A DNA stretch of 64,000 nt from Catonia carolina. Lineage: Eukaryota > Arthropoda > Insecta > Hemiptera > Achilidae. Every line of letters starts with the position of its first letter. The stretch's first letter is position 1. Of this stretch, positions 45,033-55,495 are shown piece by piece. A program made the translations under genes and the position numbers. Under the pieces are notes generated by a model. That model saw nothing but the letters and a program-made list of their open reading frames with translations, was not told the origin of the DNA and ran no database searches. The stretch spans positions 106,256,969-106,320,968 of the forward strand of contig JAQMRL010000003.1 of the NCBI GenBank assembly GCA_035578175.1. The letters run 5' to 3'.

Positions 45033-45830
45033 TAAACTATGATGTACGATATTGTGAATATTTTTTTCTTCTAAGTCCTTTACATATATATGAATAAGTT
45101 AACAGTAATAAATAATTTGATTGACGATTGAGATGATTTCATTGCGGTTTACCACATTAATAATCAAAATACTTATTGTACATTAGAAATATGCACAATT
45201 AATTCATTCATCTATGAATTAAATAATTTAAGAGCTTTCACTTTTGAATTGGATTAATTGAGCTTATTTAATGCAGTAAGTGTTGTAGAAGTAGCAGTGA
45301 ATCGAACTAGATAAGTCGTTGAATTTTTAAGTTTAGGTGTTATAAAGGTCACATATCTACTGTATGTATTGTACAGAACCTTGATAGATCTGTACACTCA
45401 GTATAGTAAATATATTGAAATAGTCAGACAGTCATTCGTAGATATTCTAGTGCAGTGAAAGGTAATCCTTGAAATTCTTGGCGTTCTTCCTGTAAGCCTA
45501 CTTTATATCTTTGAATTTATCACGGAATTATATATAGGCCTTCTCAAACTTTACAATTCAATCCAAGCCATAATTATATGGTTTATAATAATTACAAAAC
45601 TAAATACTTAGTTGATGTCATAATCCATATAAATGTCTGACTCAAGCAATCGTACCTTGATAATATTAAGATTCGTTTAGCATTTGAAAAACTACAATTC
45701 TCATTGTCCAAAAATATTACAAATAAATAATATCTTTTGTTCCAGGAAATAAATGAGTCTGTTACTATTAAAATAAGTCCTATTTAAATTATACTTTACA
45801 AGAGATCTGTTAATACCCTTTGATCTACTT
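45033..45830. other. AT-rich non-coding DNA
   Basis: No gene or recognised repeat. Confidence 0.45.
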
Positions 45831-45935
45831 CCGATTGTTTTGCAAATTAGTGCTAATACCAGACCTGACCGGGAACCGAACCCTGAACTCTTGATGTAGA
45901 AGCCATTGCGTTGGCCACTACACCATGGGCTGGCT
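45831..45935 (-). repeat. SINE-2 copy
   Basis: Reversed. CCGATTGTTTTGCAAATTAG, CAGACCTGACCGGGAACCGA, then the B-box complement GGGAACCGAACCCTGA, and the head complement GCGTTGGCCACTACACCATG followed by GGCTGGC. Confidence 0.65.
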
Positions 45936-46168
45936 AGATTTTTTTAATTTGACTAGCTGCAGCCTTCTATAAAAAAATAACAATTAATATACTGTTCGCA
46001 TCATAAACCACCGTAAATGGGAGGTTTTCAATGTGTTATTGTTTCAAATAAATTCGTTTCTAATAGAAAAAAGCTAAACAATGATATATAATAATTTTAA
46101 CTTTCGCGCGTTGCAGCCAGAAGAAAACACTGGATTAATGAGTGGTATTTGGTTATAATTTGCGCTAA

Positions 46169-46742
46169 CAAGTCTACAATTGTCATTATTTTAACGGGAG
46201 TCTGACTTTCTATAAAACTCAATGTTAACTTTTTGCTACATTTCTCAAGAATAAAATTGTAAATGTTAAGTTTATTTATTTTTTATTTGAAGTTGTGCAA
46301 GTCTACAATAATCGTCATTATTTTAACGGGAGTCCGATTTCCTATAGAACTAAATGTTAACTTTTTGCCACATCTCTCAAGAATTGTAAATGTTAGGTTC
46401 ATTTATTTTTTATTTGAAGTTGTGTGAGTTTATTTATTTTTAATTTGAAGTTGTGCATGTCTACAATAATTGACATTATTTTAACGGGAGTCCGATTTCC
46501 TATAGAACTCAAAGTTAACTTTTTGCCACATTTCTCAAGAATTGTAAATGTTAGGTTTATTTATTTTTTATTTGAAGTTGTGTGAGTTTATTTACTTTTA
46601 ATTTGATGTTGTGCAAGTCTGCAATAATCGTCATTATTTTAACGGGAGTCCGACTTCCTATAAAACTCAATGCTAACTTTTTGCCACATTTCTCAAGAAT
46701 TATAAATGATAGAGGTTTATTTATTTTTCATTTGAAGTTGTG
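46169..46742 (+). repeat. Four-copy tandem array, 129-158 bp units
   Basis: Units start at 46169, 46298, 46456 and 46614 with CAAGTCTACAAT or a close variant. Each continues ATTATTTTAACGGGAGTC, TTAACTTTTTGC, CACAT-TCTCAAGAAT and ends TTTTTATTTGAAGTTGTG. Units 2 and 3 are 158 bases because the last 29 bases (a TTTATT-TTTTAATTTGAAGTTGTG version) are duplicated; units 1 and 4 are about 129. No coding potential. Confidence 0.9.
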
Positions 46743-47363
46743 CATTTTCTCTTAGTTCCGTACATGTCCATTTACTGATAAGAATAACCAAGTTTTTAAA
46801 AAACAAATTCCCAAAGCGTCAAATTTGTTTTTAGAGTAATGTATAGATTTTTATTTCACTGCAAAAAGAACTAGACTTTGTTATGTTGAACAACCCTGAA
46901 AATTATTTGTTTTATTTGTTTTTCATAAAACAAACTGAAGTTATATATTGTTTTCTTCTCAAACGTTCTGAAGATATTTTAACATTTATTGAAAGATTAT
47001 TTGAAAGGGTGAATGGGTTTGGTTCACGCAGGTGTGTTCATTGTGTCAACTGCAATTGTTACACTCATAACTTTAGCACCAGCCTCTACTAGAATATAGA
47101 ATATATGAGTATTTTATTAAATCACTAACATATTTGTGATAGTTTCTTTGAATATTTATACTATTCTTTGAATATGTAATACAAGCAAGTATTCGAAGTA
47201 TTTATGTTATACTGTAACATATTATTATGCAGTCATAATATTTTAATTTCATAATAATACATTTTTATTTTTATTTATTTTAAATACTACTACGTTATAA
47301 TATATTCATTTTCTTTTAACAATAAATAAATAATCTGGTAGAAAAGTGAAAAAAACGTGATTC
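46743..47363. other. AT-rich non-coding DNA
   Basis: The frame at 46883-47092 has no recognised motif. Short CTTTGAATAT duplications near 47145-47175. No gene. Confidence 0.4.
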
Positions 47364-48114
47364 TTTTAGTCCTGTAACCCAATCGATAATATCTGGTAAT
47401 TTTTTTCTAAGAAAGGGAAATTTTGTTTCGTGACAGAAGTTGGTAGCCCTACACATCCGGTATATGTGAGTTGGTTTTTTGAGCTGTATAAAATTTTGTC
47501 CCGTTTCCGGTCGTGTTACTGACAGAATTGTTTTTACACTAGAACAACGGGTTTTCATTCTTGAACAATATTTTGCTACGAAATCGTACGCGAGTGTAAA
47601 AGAATCATTTTAAATTAAATTTGTTGGTGTTTCTCCACCAGAAAAAATGTCAATTCCTAGGCTAACAAACCGATTTCGAGAGACAGGTAGTGTTTGCGAC
47701 ATAAAACGTAGTGGTCGACCAACTCTCTTGACAAATGACGTTTTAGAGAATGTAAAAACAAGATAGCTCAATTCTCCACGGAAAATTATGCAAAAACTAT
47801 CCTCGCAAGTTGGTTTGTCATATATTGAGTATTGAGAAAGCGGCTAAAAAATTGAAATTGTATCCGTATCGCGTACGATTAGTTCAAGAACTGCAGCCTC
47901 CAGAATTAAACAAGCGATTGTTCTAGAGTAAAAGACATTGTGTTCGTAACACGACTGAAAACGGCACAAAATTTTACACAGCTCAAGGAGAATCAACTCA
48001 CACTACAGTATCTATACCGGTTGAGTAGGGCTGCCAACTTTTTGTCACAAAACAAAATTTCCCTTTCTTAGAAAAAAATTACCAGACATTAACAATTGGG
48101 TAACCGGACTAAAA
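47364..48114 (+). mobile_element. Degenerate DUF4817/mariner-like element with long terminal inverted repeats
   Basis: The ends are long inverted repeats: left from TTTTAGTCC at 47364, right ending GGACTAAAA at 48114, extending inward for roughly 170 bases each. Matching inner blocks are TAATTTTTTTCTAAGAAAGG, GGTAGCCCTAC, GTGAGTTG, GAGCTGTATAAAATTTTG and GTCGTGTTAC. TA dinucleotides sit at 47367-47368 and 48110-48111, fitting a TA target with GTCC ends. The core at about 47640-47940 still encodes an N-terminal transposase remnant. The minus-strand frame at 47316-47558 reads terminal-repeat DNA. Confidence 0.75.
47648..47925 (+). pseudogene. Transposase N-terminal remnant
   Basis: The frame from ATG 47648 gives RLTNRFRETGSVCDIKRSGR, matching the FRATGSVEDAERSGR segment of the transposase at 18731, then PTLLTNDVLENVKTR before a stop. 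After frameshifts, KLKLYPYRVRLVQELQPPE resembles LKLFPYKVRCVQELKPSD of the other element. The whole catalytic domain is missing. This ties the two elements to the same transposase family. Confidence 0.75.
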
Positions 48115-50540
48115 TGCCACTCTGTATTATAATAATAATAATAAAAAGTAATGAATAAATAAAATTCAGAAGAGTATTAAGCTAAATTGTGATTACAAGT
48201 CAATAAAACAAATCCAAAAATCAAATCTTATCAACCTTGAATTTAAATTTACATTATTGTCTAATAAATTTATAGTTAAAAAGTTCTATATTATTAAAGT
48301 CTGTCCAAATAAAATACTGTATTTTGCAATTTCTTGTTTCTTGTGTTTAATTTAAGATCTCTATAAATAAACTTGTTGTTTATACTCGTCTACCAAAGTA
48401 GGTTTAACATGTGTATGATGGTCTTTGACTGGTATCGTTTTAAGATCTCGATATTCGAATTCACAGATGTACCCCAAACTTATTACTATGTATAAAACCG
48501 AAATCCACTTAGCTGATACCTCATCACAAACTTTCCAGACCCACAACTACGTTAGAAACTTGTAATTCGGTATGTAGTCTACGTGGGTTCCATTTTGGTC
48601 GTAGGTGCTCGCTTGAAAACGATTTAAAAAATTGTACCTCTAAAGAAAGATAATGGAAATACTGAACAGTTGCGCTTAAAAAATACAGAGATAAGGTGTA
48701 TTTTAGGCCAAATATACAGTCATATGAAAATAACTAAAGAAAATAAAATATATCAACTTTTATTTACCTCATGATTTTTCATATGATAATCATTTTCTAT
48801 TTGTTAGAAAAACTGCATTAAGATCGGTTCTTCAACAATCTAGGAAAAATATACACCTAAAAAAATATAATAGGCTATTAAAAAAAAAATTAAAATATTA
48901 GACCAAATGTTTTTGTATAAAATTTTTCTAATCCAAAAAAATCATAAGGATTTTATCCAAATAAAAATTCTAAACTGATGTTATTACGAATTTTATAACA
49001 AAACCATAAAAAACCTATAAAATAAGCAAGGCAAAAATTAAAAAAATACCATCTTATAGTACTGTATATTCTGTATTTAAAATAATCCTTAAAACTTTTA
49101 AAAATCATGTTTTCTCAAAGCTACGTAAATCAGGCTTTGTAAATAATCCCCAACATATAAAATTTATAAGTCTTATTATCGAGCGTAAAGAATGTAATAA
49201 ATTTTGGAAATTTAATCTTAATAATTACTGATTTATTACTTTTTGACCTGGAATGGTTAATTTTTCGGTTTTATTAGGAATACCAAAAACCATTCAGGTA
49301 TACTTGAGAAAACTTTGATTTCAAGTCTGAGCCAAATTGGATTGTTAATACCTTCACTGTATAGGCAAAAGTTTCTGTGAAAATAAAGCTTTTATTTGAT
49401 AGTGGTCATAAAACATAAAAATCTTTTAGTATTGAAAAATGAATTTTGCAATCACAACATCTTCTTACGGTTTTTCTTCAAGTGAAAATGGAAAAGAGAA
49501 GTTTTATTGATCAGTAAATATCCTTTTCCGATTTTATAAAATGATAAAACCGTTGTAATAAAAAGAGGATTTTTAGGTGTCAATTTTATTACAAATTAGA
49601 TAAGGTTGCGGGGTGGGGTTAGGGAAATGTATATCACAGTACTTCACTTTGCCTTTGGAAAAAGAACGACGACGAATGTAAGGGTATTTGTCACGGATTA
49701 GATTCAATCAATTCCACATCTCCGTGTCTCATCCTCCTCTTTTCACCCTCTGTCACCCATCTCTCTTTTTCTTTTATAGAACTCAATTTACTTTTTCATT
49801 TTCTTCTTCTTTTTTAACTTGAAACTAATTTGTACCGTACAAGTTGTTAACTTCTTTAAAGTCATTCGTTTTAATTATGTGGGAGAAACCTTGAGAGTCT
49901 AGCTTCCCCTTTTGGAGCTGGTACTCCATTACAATCATAATTAAGGTTAGTGTTTATAAATTCAAAAGGCGTATGTCTATACTTTTATGTTAATTTATTT
50001 ATTAGTAATTACCTGTATTAATTCGATCGCTACTTTTTAATGATTTTATTTACTATAATCCAGTTCTTGTCGTTATTATTATGTAATTATGATCCATAAA
50101 GATGTTCCGCCTTTTTTATGTTATAATTTCTTGCTTGAGTTGTTCTGAATATACTTTAACTAGAGTCTTATTATAATTATATTTATCATTACTTTAAATT
50201 ATTATTAATTATTTTATACTTAAAGTAGGATCAACAATTTGGAACAAAACCCAACATACATGGTTATGGACCAATATATTTTACATCGTTAAACTTTCTA
50301 GCTAGGAATTTGATCCCCGGATTTTTGACAGCAATCGAGCTCATCGTGATTAACCTATTAAGATGATTAAAATATTTTAAAACGTTTATACATTTTATAA
50401 CTGAGCTCTTTACTTTTATAGGAATTAAATGAAAAATAATTAACGAAGAAATCAACTCCCTTGTATAAAATTTGAATAAATAATTATTTTTTGAGATGAC
50501 ATTCAACGTACCTAAAAGGAATGAGGTTAACATACCAACT
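48115..50540. other. AT-rich non-coding DNA
   Basis: Over 2 kb without supported features. A short TAA run follows the element at 48128-48145. About 49600-49800 is richer in G and C with a TCTC-rich patch. The minus-strand frame at 50264-50533 is unrecognised. Confidence 0.4.
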
Positions 50541-50960
50541 TAAATTATAGTTAAGTACCTGGGGTTGGGGATAGACAGGCGATTAATGTAGATAAAACAT
50601 CTCATAAACAAACGTTTATAATTAGATAATAATCTCAGACGTTTCTTGAATTTTTCAAAATATCGATCTCTTAAACCACTGAAGAAAAAAATTAACATAC
50701 ACTGAGCTAAACCACTGTGGACGTACGGGATCCAGATATTTGGCGTTGCTGTATATGCCAATTTGAACTGGATCCAAAAGTCCCTATGTATATACTTAAG
50801 ACTTGCCACTGGATCACCTTGGTACTTCAGAAACAACACCCTTAATTCTGATCTTCGTATTCCTTCCAGAAAAAAAACAAGGCAACGTTTTGGAATTTTC
50901 TTTAAAAACCGACAAAATCATCCGAACCATCTCTCTCGACGTGACCATTCAGAATTTTAA
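50541..50960 (+). pseudogene. Jockey-like LINE reverse transcriptase C-terminal fragment
   Basis: One continuous frame with three internal stops: TAG 50589, TAA 50619, TGA 50703. It encodes VKYLGLGIDRRL, LRRFLNFSKYRSL, AKPLWTYGIQIFGVAV, NLNWIQKSLCIYLRLATGSP then WYFRNNTLNSDLRIP and ending NHPNHLSRRDHSEF. The YLG--LD--L, KP-WTYGIQ-WG and PWYVRN-TLH-DL-IP order is characteristic of jockey-clade elements after the YADD motif. Two of the stops may be simple substitutions (for example TGG to TAG). No frameshift is needed. The minus-strand frame at 50540-50839 is the shadow. Confidence 0.8.
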
Positions 50961-51229
50961 AAATATTTGACCTCTTTGCCATCTTTGGTGTAAGGATCTA
51001 ATCCAACAAAATTCTGTTGAATTGAATTGTCCATTATCTACAATTTTGTCATCGTCGTCGCTGGCGTTGTTATTTGCGTCAAGTTCCTCTCCATCGTATT
51101 GTGATTACGTCATCCTGGAAGAAACGCTACTGGGTGTGACCCCTTCTTTCACGTATTACTTTAACTCATTCTGGTTATTATGCTATAGTATATAAAAATG
51201 ACGGTCGTCAAAATTTAAGTAACCTTGAT
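50961..51229. other. Non-coding DNA between LINE fragment and SINE pair
   Basis: Contains ATCGTCGTCGCTGGCG and no recognised feature. Confidence 0.4.
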
Positions 51230-51239
51230 CTAATATCTT
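51230..51239. repeat. Target-site duplication, left, SINE-4 copy 1
   Basis: CTAATATCTT, repeated exactly at 51667-51676 on the other side of the element. Confidence 0.75.
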
Positions 51240-51666
51240 GTTGTTGTTGTTTAGGTCAACAGCCGAAAGGCTGGTTTGAACCTCTACAGGTTTTACCAAG
51301 TAAAACGAGGAGTGAGGTGGTTTACAATTGCCTTCCTCACTGAATGGAAAAGTATGCTTATCAGCATGCCACGCCCTCTGAAAAGCACATATTTTTCACT
51401 CTGTAAATGACACCTTCACTTCATACACCACAGGGTCTGGCTGTACAATGAAATTCATTACTTTCAGAGGAGATAACTCTGATTAGTGTCTTTTACACCT
51501 CTACTTCTTCTGTTCTTAAATGATTCAGTCATTTAATTGGCTGACCATGTGATAAGAAACAGAACAATTTATTTTAGCCCTGCAACGAACAGATTGAGTG
51601 TAAACAATTTGACACTCCACCTGTCTGTTATGGGCAGTAATATATATGGGCAGTAATATATATGGG
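51240..51666 (+). repeat. SINE-4 copy 1 of a direct pair, with target duplication
   Basis: Starts GTTGTTGTTGTTTAGGTCAA, then the hairpin CAGCCGAAAGGCTG, TTTGAACCTCTACAGG (B-box-like), AAACGAGGAGTGAGGTGG, GCTTATCAGCATGCC, GACACCTTCACTTCAT, CAGAGGAGATAACTCTG, CTACTTCTTCTGTTCTTAAA, GGCTGACCATGTGATAAG and CTGTCTGTTATGGGCAG. The 3' end carries a repeated ATGGGCAGTAATATAT tail. Bounded by CTAATATCTT on both sides, good evidence of retrotransposition. Confidence 0.9.
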
Positions 51667-51676
51667 CTAATATCTT
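51667..51676. repeat. Target-site duplication, right, SINE-4 copy 1
   Basis: CTAATATCTT, partner of 51230-51239. Confidence 0.75.
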
Positions 51677-51715
51677 AACTTTATAAATACTTCATTTCAT
51701 GATTTAAATGTTATG

Positions 51716-51726
51716 TCAGATCGTTG
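51716..51726. repeat. Target-site duplication, left, SINE-4 copy 2
   Basis: TCAGATCGTTG, repeated exactly at 52129-52139. Confidence 0.75.
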
Positions 51727-52128
51727 CTGTTTAGGTCATCAGCTAAAAGGCTGGTTTGAACCTGTAGAGGTTTAACTAAGTAAAACGAAAAGCGAGGTGG
51801 TTTACCATTGTCTTCTTCACTGAGTGGAAAAGTACGCTTATCAGTATGCCGGGCCCTCTAAAAAGCACATATTTTGTACTCTTAAAAATGGCACTTTCAT
51901 ATCATTCACCACAGAATCTGGTTGTATAATGAAATTCATTACTTTCAGAGGAGATGACTCTGATTAGTGTTTTTTACACCTCTGCCTCGTCTGTTCTTAA
52001 ATGATTCAGTCATTAAATTGGCTGACCACGTGGTAAGAAACAGAAATATTTATGTTAGCCCTGAAACGAACAGATTGAGTGTAAATAATTTGACACTCCA
52101 CTTGTCTGTTATGGGCAGTGATTTGATA
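51727..52128 (+). repeat. SINE-4 copy 2 of a direct pair, with target duplication
   Basis: Starts CTGTTTAGGTCATCAGCT and follows copy 1 closely to CTTGTCTGTTATGGGCAG, then GTGATTTGATA. Bounded by TCAGATCGTTG. The head hairpin is weakened (AGCTAAAAGGCT). The open frame at 51967-52170 runs through the tail and is not a gene. Confidence 0.9.
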
Positions 52129-52139
52129 TCAGATCGTTG
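52129..52139. repeat. Target-site duplication, right, SINE-4 copy 2
   Basis: TCAGATCGTTG, partner of 51716-51726. Confidence 0.75.
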
Positions 52140-53325
52140 TATGAATATTTTTATTCAATATTACTTTTAAAGACCAAATAAGATATCCTGTTAAGTATCT
52201 AGGAATCAGGCTGTTCTGGGTGTTTAAAAAGAAAATAAATATTTTTGTACGTTATTATAAATAGGGATTTTGTAAAAAATCAAAATTCCACCTTGTCATC
52301 TAGAAGAAAATACTATAGGGAGTTAGTTTCTTCTCCTGAAAGTATATAGAATTAAATAAATATATTATTAAAATATTCCTTAATATGTCGAGCTGAAGTA
52401 TAACTTATAATCATTGTCAATACTACAGGTTTTTGTGCAGGATTACGCCTACAGATACTACTGAATTGAACAAAAATAAATATTAAATTCAACAAAATCT
52501 GTTTTGAAATCCAGTTTATAACTTAACCTATGTGTAAACAGAACGACTAAATGTATGCAATCTAGCTATGAATTTAATCATACTGTAGAGATGTAATAAT
52601 AATTTTGTATACTTGAAATACACGCGCGTGCGCGTTTGTTAATGTGTAATAACATGTGTAATGATAGTTACTGTGCCGCAGTGCGGTAGGTACTATATTA
52701 TATTGTCGTAATTACGTTAATATGGATAGAGTTGTGAGAGGGAGGCCAATCGAAATAAATTAATGCATTAATTCGCTCAGACCTACCAATTGCATCTTAT
52801 CCAAGTACGTTATTAAAGCCATTATTATTCTGGTTATTAAACATCATTACATTGTTAATAAAATAATCCACAATTTATTTAATGTAATTTAAGCTATCTA
52901 GGCTGTCTGCGGCATTATTAAAATTATTAATTCGTTTTGTATGCTTATATAAAATTTAATTAAGTACTTATAATGAGTTTGTAACATTGATACGTTAAAA
53001 TATTCATATAGTTTGACTACTGTCCGTTAGTTTGGACATTTTCAAATAAACTGTTGTGTTGTTAACATAAAATAATGTATATCATTGCGGACGATATTCT
53101 GTTCAAGAGTCACAAAAATGCGACAGAAAACAGCACAAATGAATTCCTAAAAAGACTTTACTTGTGTTAGAGATTTCAAATTAGTTAACATTGAGTTTAT
53201 ATTGTCAGCAACCCTAATATAGTCGAAAATTTATATATAAGTCCTAATATAGTCTAAAAACATTTAGTGCTAAGTGACGTTAAATTTCACAATTTTCATA
53301 AGATTATATTTATAGTATAGTAGAA
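52140..53325. other. AT-rich non-coding DNA
   Basis: No gene. Short alternating purine/pyrimidine CACGCGCGTGCGCG at about 52621-52634. Confidence 0.4.
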
Positions 53326-53650
53326 TTAACCCTCCAGTGTTGCCGCTATGTGCAGTGTATCACCAGCACTGGTGCTGTGCGCATTATTTGCGTGCCTCCA
53401 CTCCCTCTCTCGTTATGAGATACATTTTACAGTGAAAATGGTTCCAAAAATACACTACAAACTTGTTTGCAATTTAAAAAAGTACATTCTTTAGAGCTAT
53501 AGCGGAGCGCTACTGAAATATGACAAAGCTGTCACGAAAGGTTGCCATGAAAACTGCTCAGCGCTGGTTGGCTTAGAGCGAGCCTTGTGCCCGACCGGCG
53601 CCTTCGGCTTCGTTCGGCTCCCTTCGCCTTCGCTAGCTCCAGGTTTGTTT
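53326..53650. other. Possible piggyBac-like transposon end
   Basis: TTAACCCTCCAGTGTTGCCG begins with the TTAA target followed by CCC, the terminal pattern of piggyBac elements. The following 300 bases are GC-richer, with the small palindrome CAGCACTGGTGCTG and a repeated CTTCGGCTTCG, CTTCGCCTTCG motif. I found no matching inverted GGGTTAA end nearby, so this is weak. Confidence 0.2.
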
Positions 53651-53924
53651 TACTTTTAATTCAACTATAATAAGGAATGTAGGTATTCGATATTATGAAA
53701 CAGATTATTTTTGTACAAAAATATTTTTATATTTATAATATATAAAAGACTATTCACGGGACAATAAATTCACCAAATTGGTTTCTCAATGCAAACAAAT
53801 GTTTGAGAATGTTAAAAATAACACATGTTTAATGTTCGGCCTATAGCTTGACTGAATATACTTAGTCATAACAAATAATTCTTATTTGCGATTACATTGT
53901 GGATTAGACATATTTATTATAAAT
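53651..53924. other. AT-rich non-coding DNA
   Basis: Nothing recognised. Confidence 0.4.
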
Positions 53925-53998
53925 GGTTTTTAACATATAAATTTTCAGACTGCAGCCAAGAATGAAAAACGGGACCTTCCGTTTTGCAGCCTAACATG
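53925..53998 (-). repeat. SINE-1 fragment
   Basis: Reversed. TTTTTAACATATAAATTTTC, AGACTGCAGCCAAGAATGAA (decayed B-box complement), AACGGGACCTTCCGTTTTGC and AGCCTAACATG correspond to the middle of the copies at 6921 and 60553. Head lost. Confidence 0.45.
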
Positions 53999-55170
53999 TT
54001 CTACGTAGTTAATTGTGCACTTAATTTGATAAATAAGGAATCAATCAATTTTTTTTCTAGAGGATGTATTATTTTTGTAGGTTCTTATTCTTCTAATTCA
54101 AGTAAATTTTTTACGTGTTTCAAAATCGTAACTACCACATTTTTAACGAAAAATATTCGGTATATATTTTAATCATACAGCCTCCAAATAATATCAGTCT
54201 TCGTTTTCAGTTGGCTTTTAACTGATGCTAATAAATTCGTATAAGAATTTAGCCTGATATTTTTATAAACGTGTTGTAATATTTTATGTAATTTCAAAAA
54301 AATGACATGATTTTTTGTTTAATCTTCAGTGAAAAAATATTGCATTTTTAATAATATCTTATTAATGATTCATAGGGCAAGGTATTCAAGTTGTTTTTTC
54401 CTTGTGTGAAGTGGAGAAATACTGGTTTTTTTATAGCATCGTTACATGCAGTAAGCCTTTATAAATGTGTGTATGTAAGGTACTGTATTTATAGGGTAAA
54501 TTATATTGAATAAAATTTATAATATAAGCCAAGCAGATACAGAAAGTAAAAGTCGTAAGTGCTATTTATAGTCATAGATATACATGCAAGAAAATAATAT
54601 ACAATCATTTATCTTGACTGGAATAATATAAATTAGTTAAATTATAATTTGTTGTTCTCGATCCCAATTAGAAAACCTTTGGTTAGTACTAAGATTAACT
54701 TAGGTTTATAATTTTTTTGCAATATTATCAGAATTTGACGTAGATTAAAAATTCTAATTCACCATATAAAAATTTACCCATATAGTTCTGTTGTCCTATA
54801 TCAAGAGTGTCCAGGATGACGTTGATCCAATCCGAGATAAAAAAAACTCCTATTGATCATTACCTTCGTCTTGTCTAACATTCTCGTCAAATTGAATATA
54901 ATTTTTAAAACTGGATAACAACTTGTTGTTGTGTAATTTTTTATATGTTCTAAAAGTTTTTAAATACTAATTTCGCATCGACTACTTGACTGTTAGCGAT
55001 CACTGAACGATAATTGTGAAATTTAAAGGCATAAAAATTGACTATAACCCAACTGCTAATCGATTGCAAGTTACTTAATTTTTTACAAGGTTTTATCACT
55101 TTATGATTTCATTTAAATAATATGCATATTTAATATGCCCTATTTAAATAATATGTATAATTTTTATATG
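53999..55170. other. AT-rich non-coding DNA
   Basis: No gene; the frame at 53984-54172 is AT-driven. No repeat recognised. Confidence 0.45.
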
Positions 55171-55495
55171 GTAATAAGTTTCTTATCATATGGTCAGTCA
55201 AGTAAATTACTGAATCATTTAAGAACAGAAGAGTTAGAGGTATAAAAGACACTAAGCACAGTTATTTCCTCTGAAAGTAATGAATTTCATTATACAACCA
55301 AACCCTATGGGGAATAAAGTGAAGGTGTCATTTGCAGAGTGGAAAATATGTGCTTTTCAGAGGGCCTGACATGCTGATAAGCATACTTTTCAACTCAGTA
55401 AGGAAGGCAATGGTAAATCATCTCACTTCTCGTTTTACTTAGTCGAGAATCTAGGGGTTCAAATCAGCCTTTTGGATGATGACCTAAACACCAAA
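55171..55495 (-). repeat. SINE-4 copy, 3' end shortened
   Basis: Reversed. GTAATAAGTTTCTTATCATA, TGGTCAGTCAAGTAAATTAC, ATTTAAGAACAGAAGAGTTA, GAAAGTAATGAATTTCATTA, GAAGGTGTCATTTGCAG, CATGCTGATAAGCATAC, and the head as the complement of GGTCATCATCCAAAAGGCTG. The last section of the family (CCTGTCTGTTATGGGCAG) is missing. Confidence 0.85.

Noticed and set aside
47316..47558. 80-codon minus-strand frame
   Set aside because: It reads through the left terminal inverted repeat of the degenerate transposon, and a similar string appears from the right repeat, so it is repeat DNA rather than a gene.
50540..50839. 99-codon minus-strand frame
   Set aside because: Shadow of the jockey-like LINE fragment, whose plus-strand translation matches the family in a conserved order.
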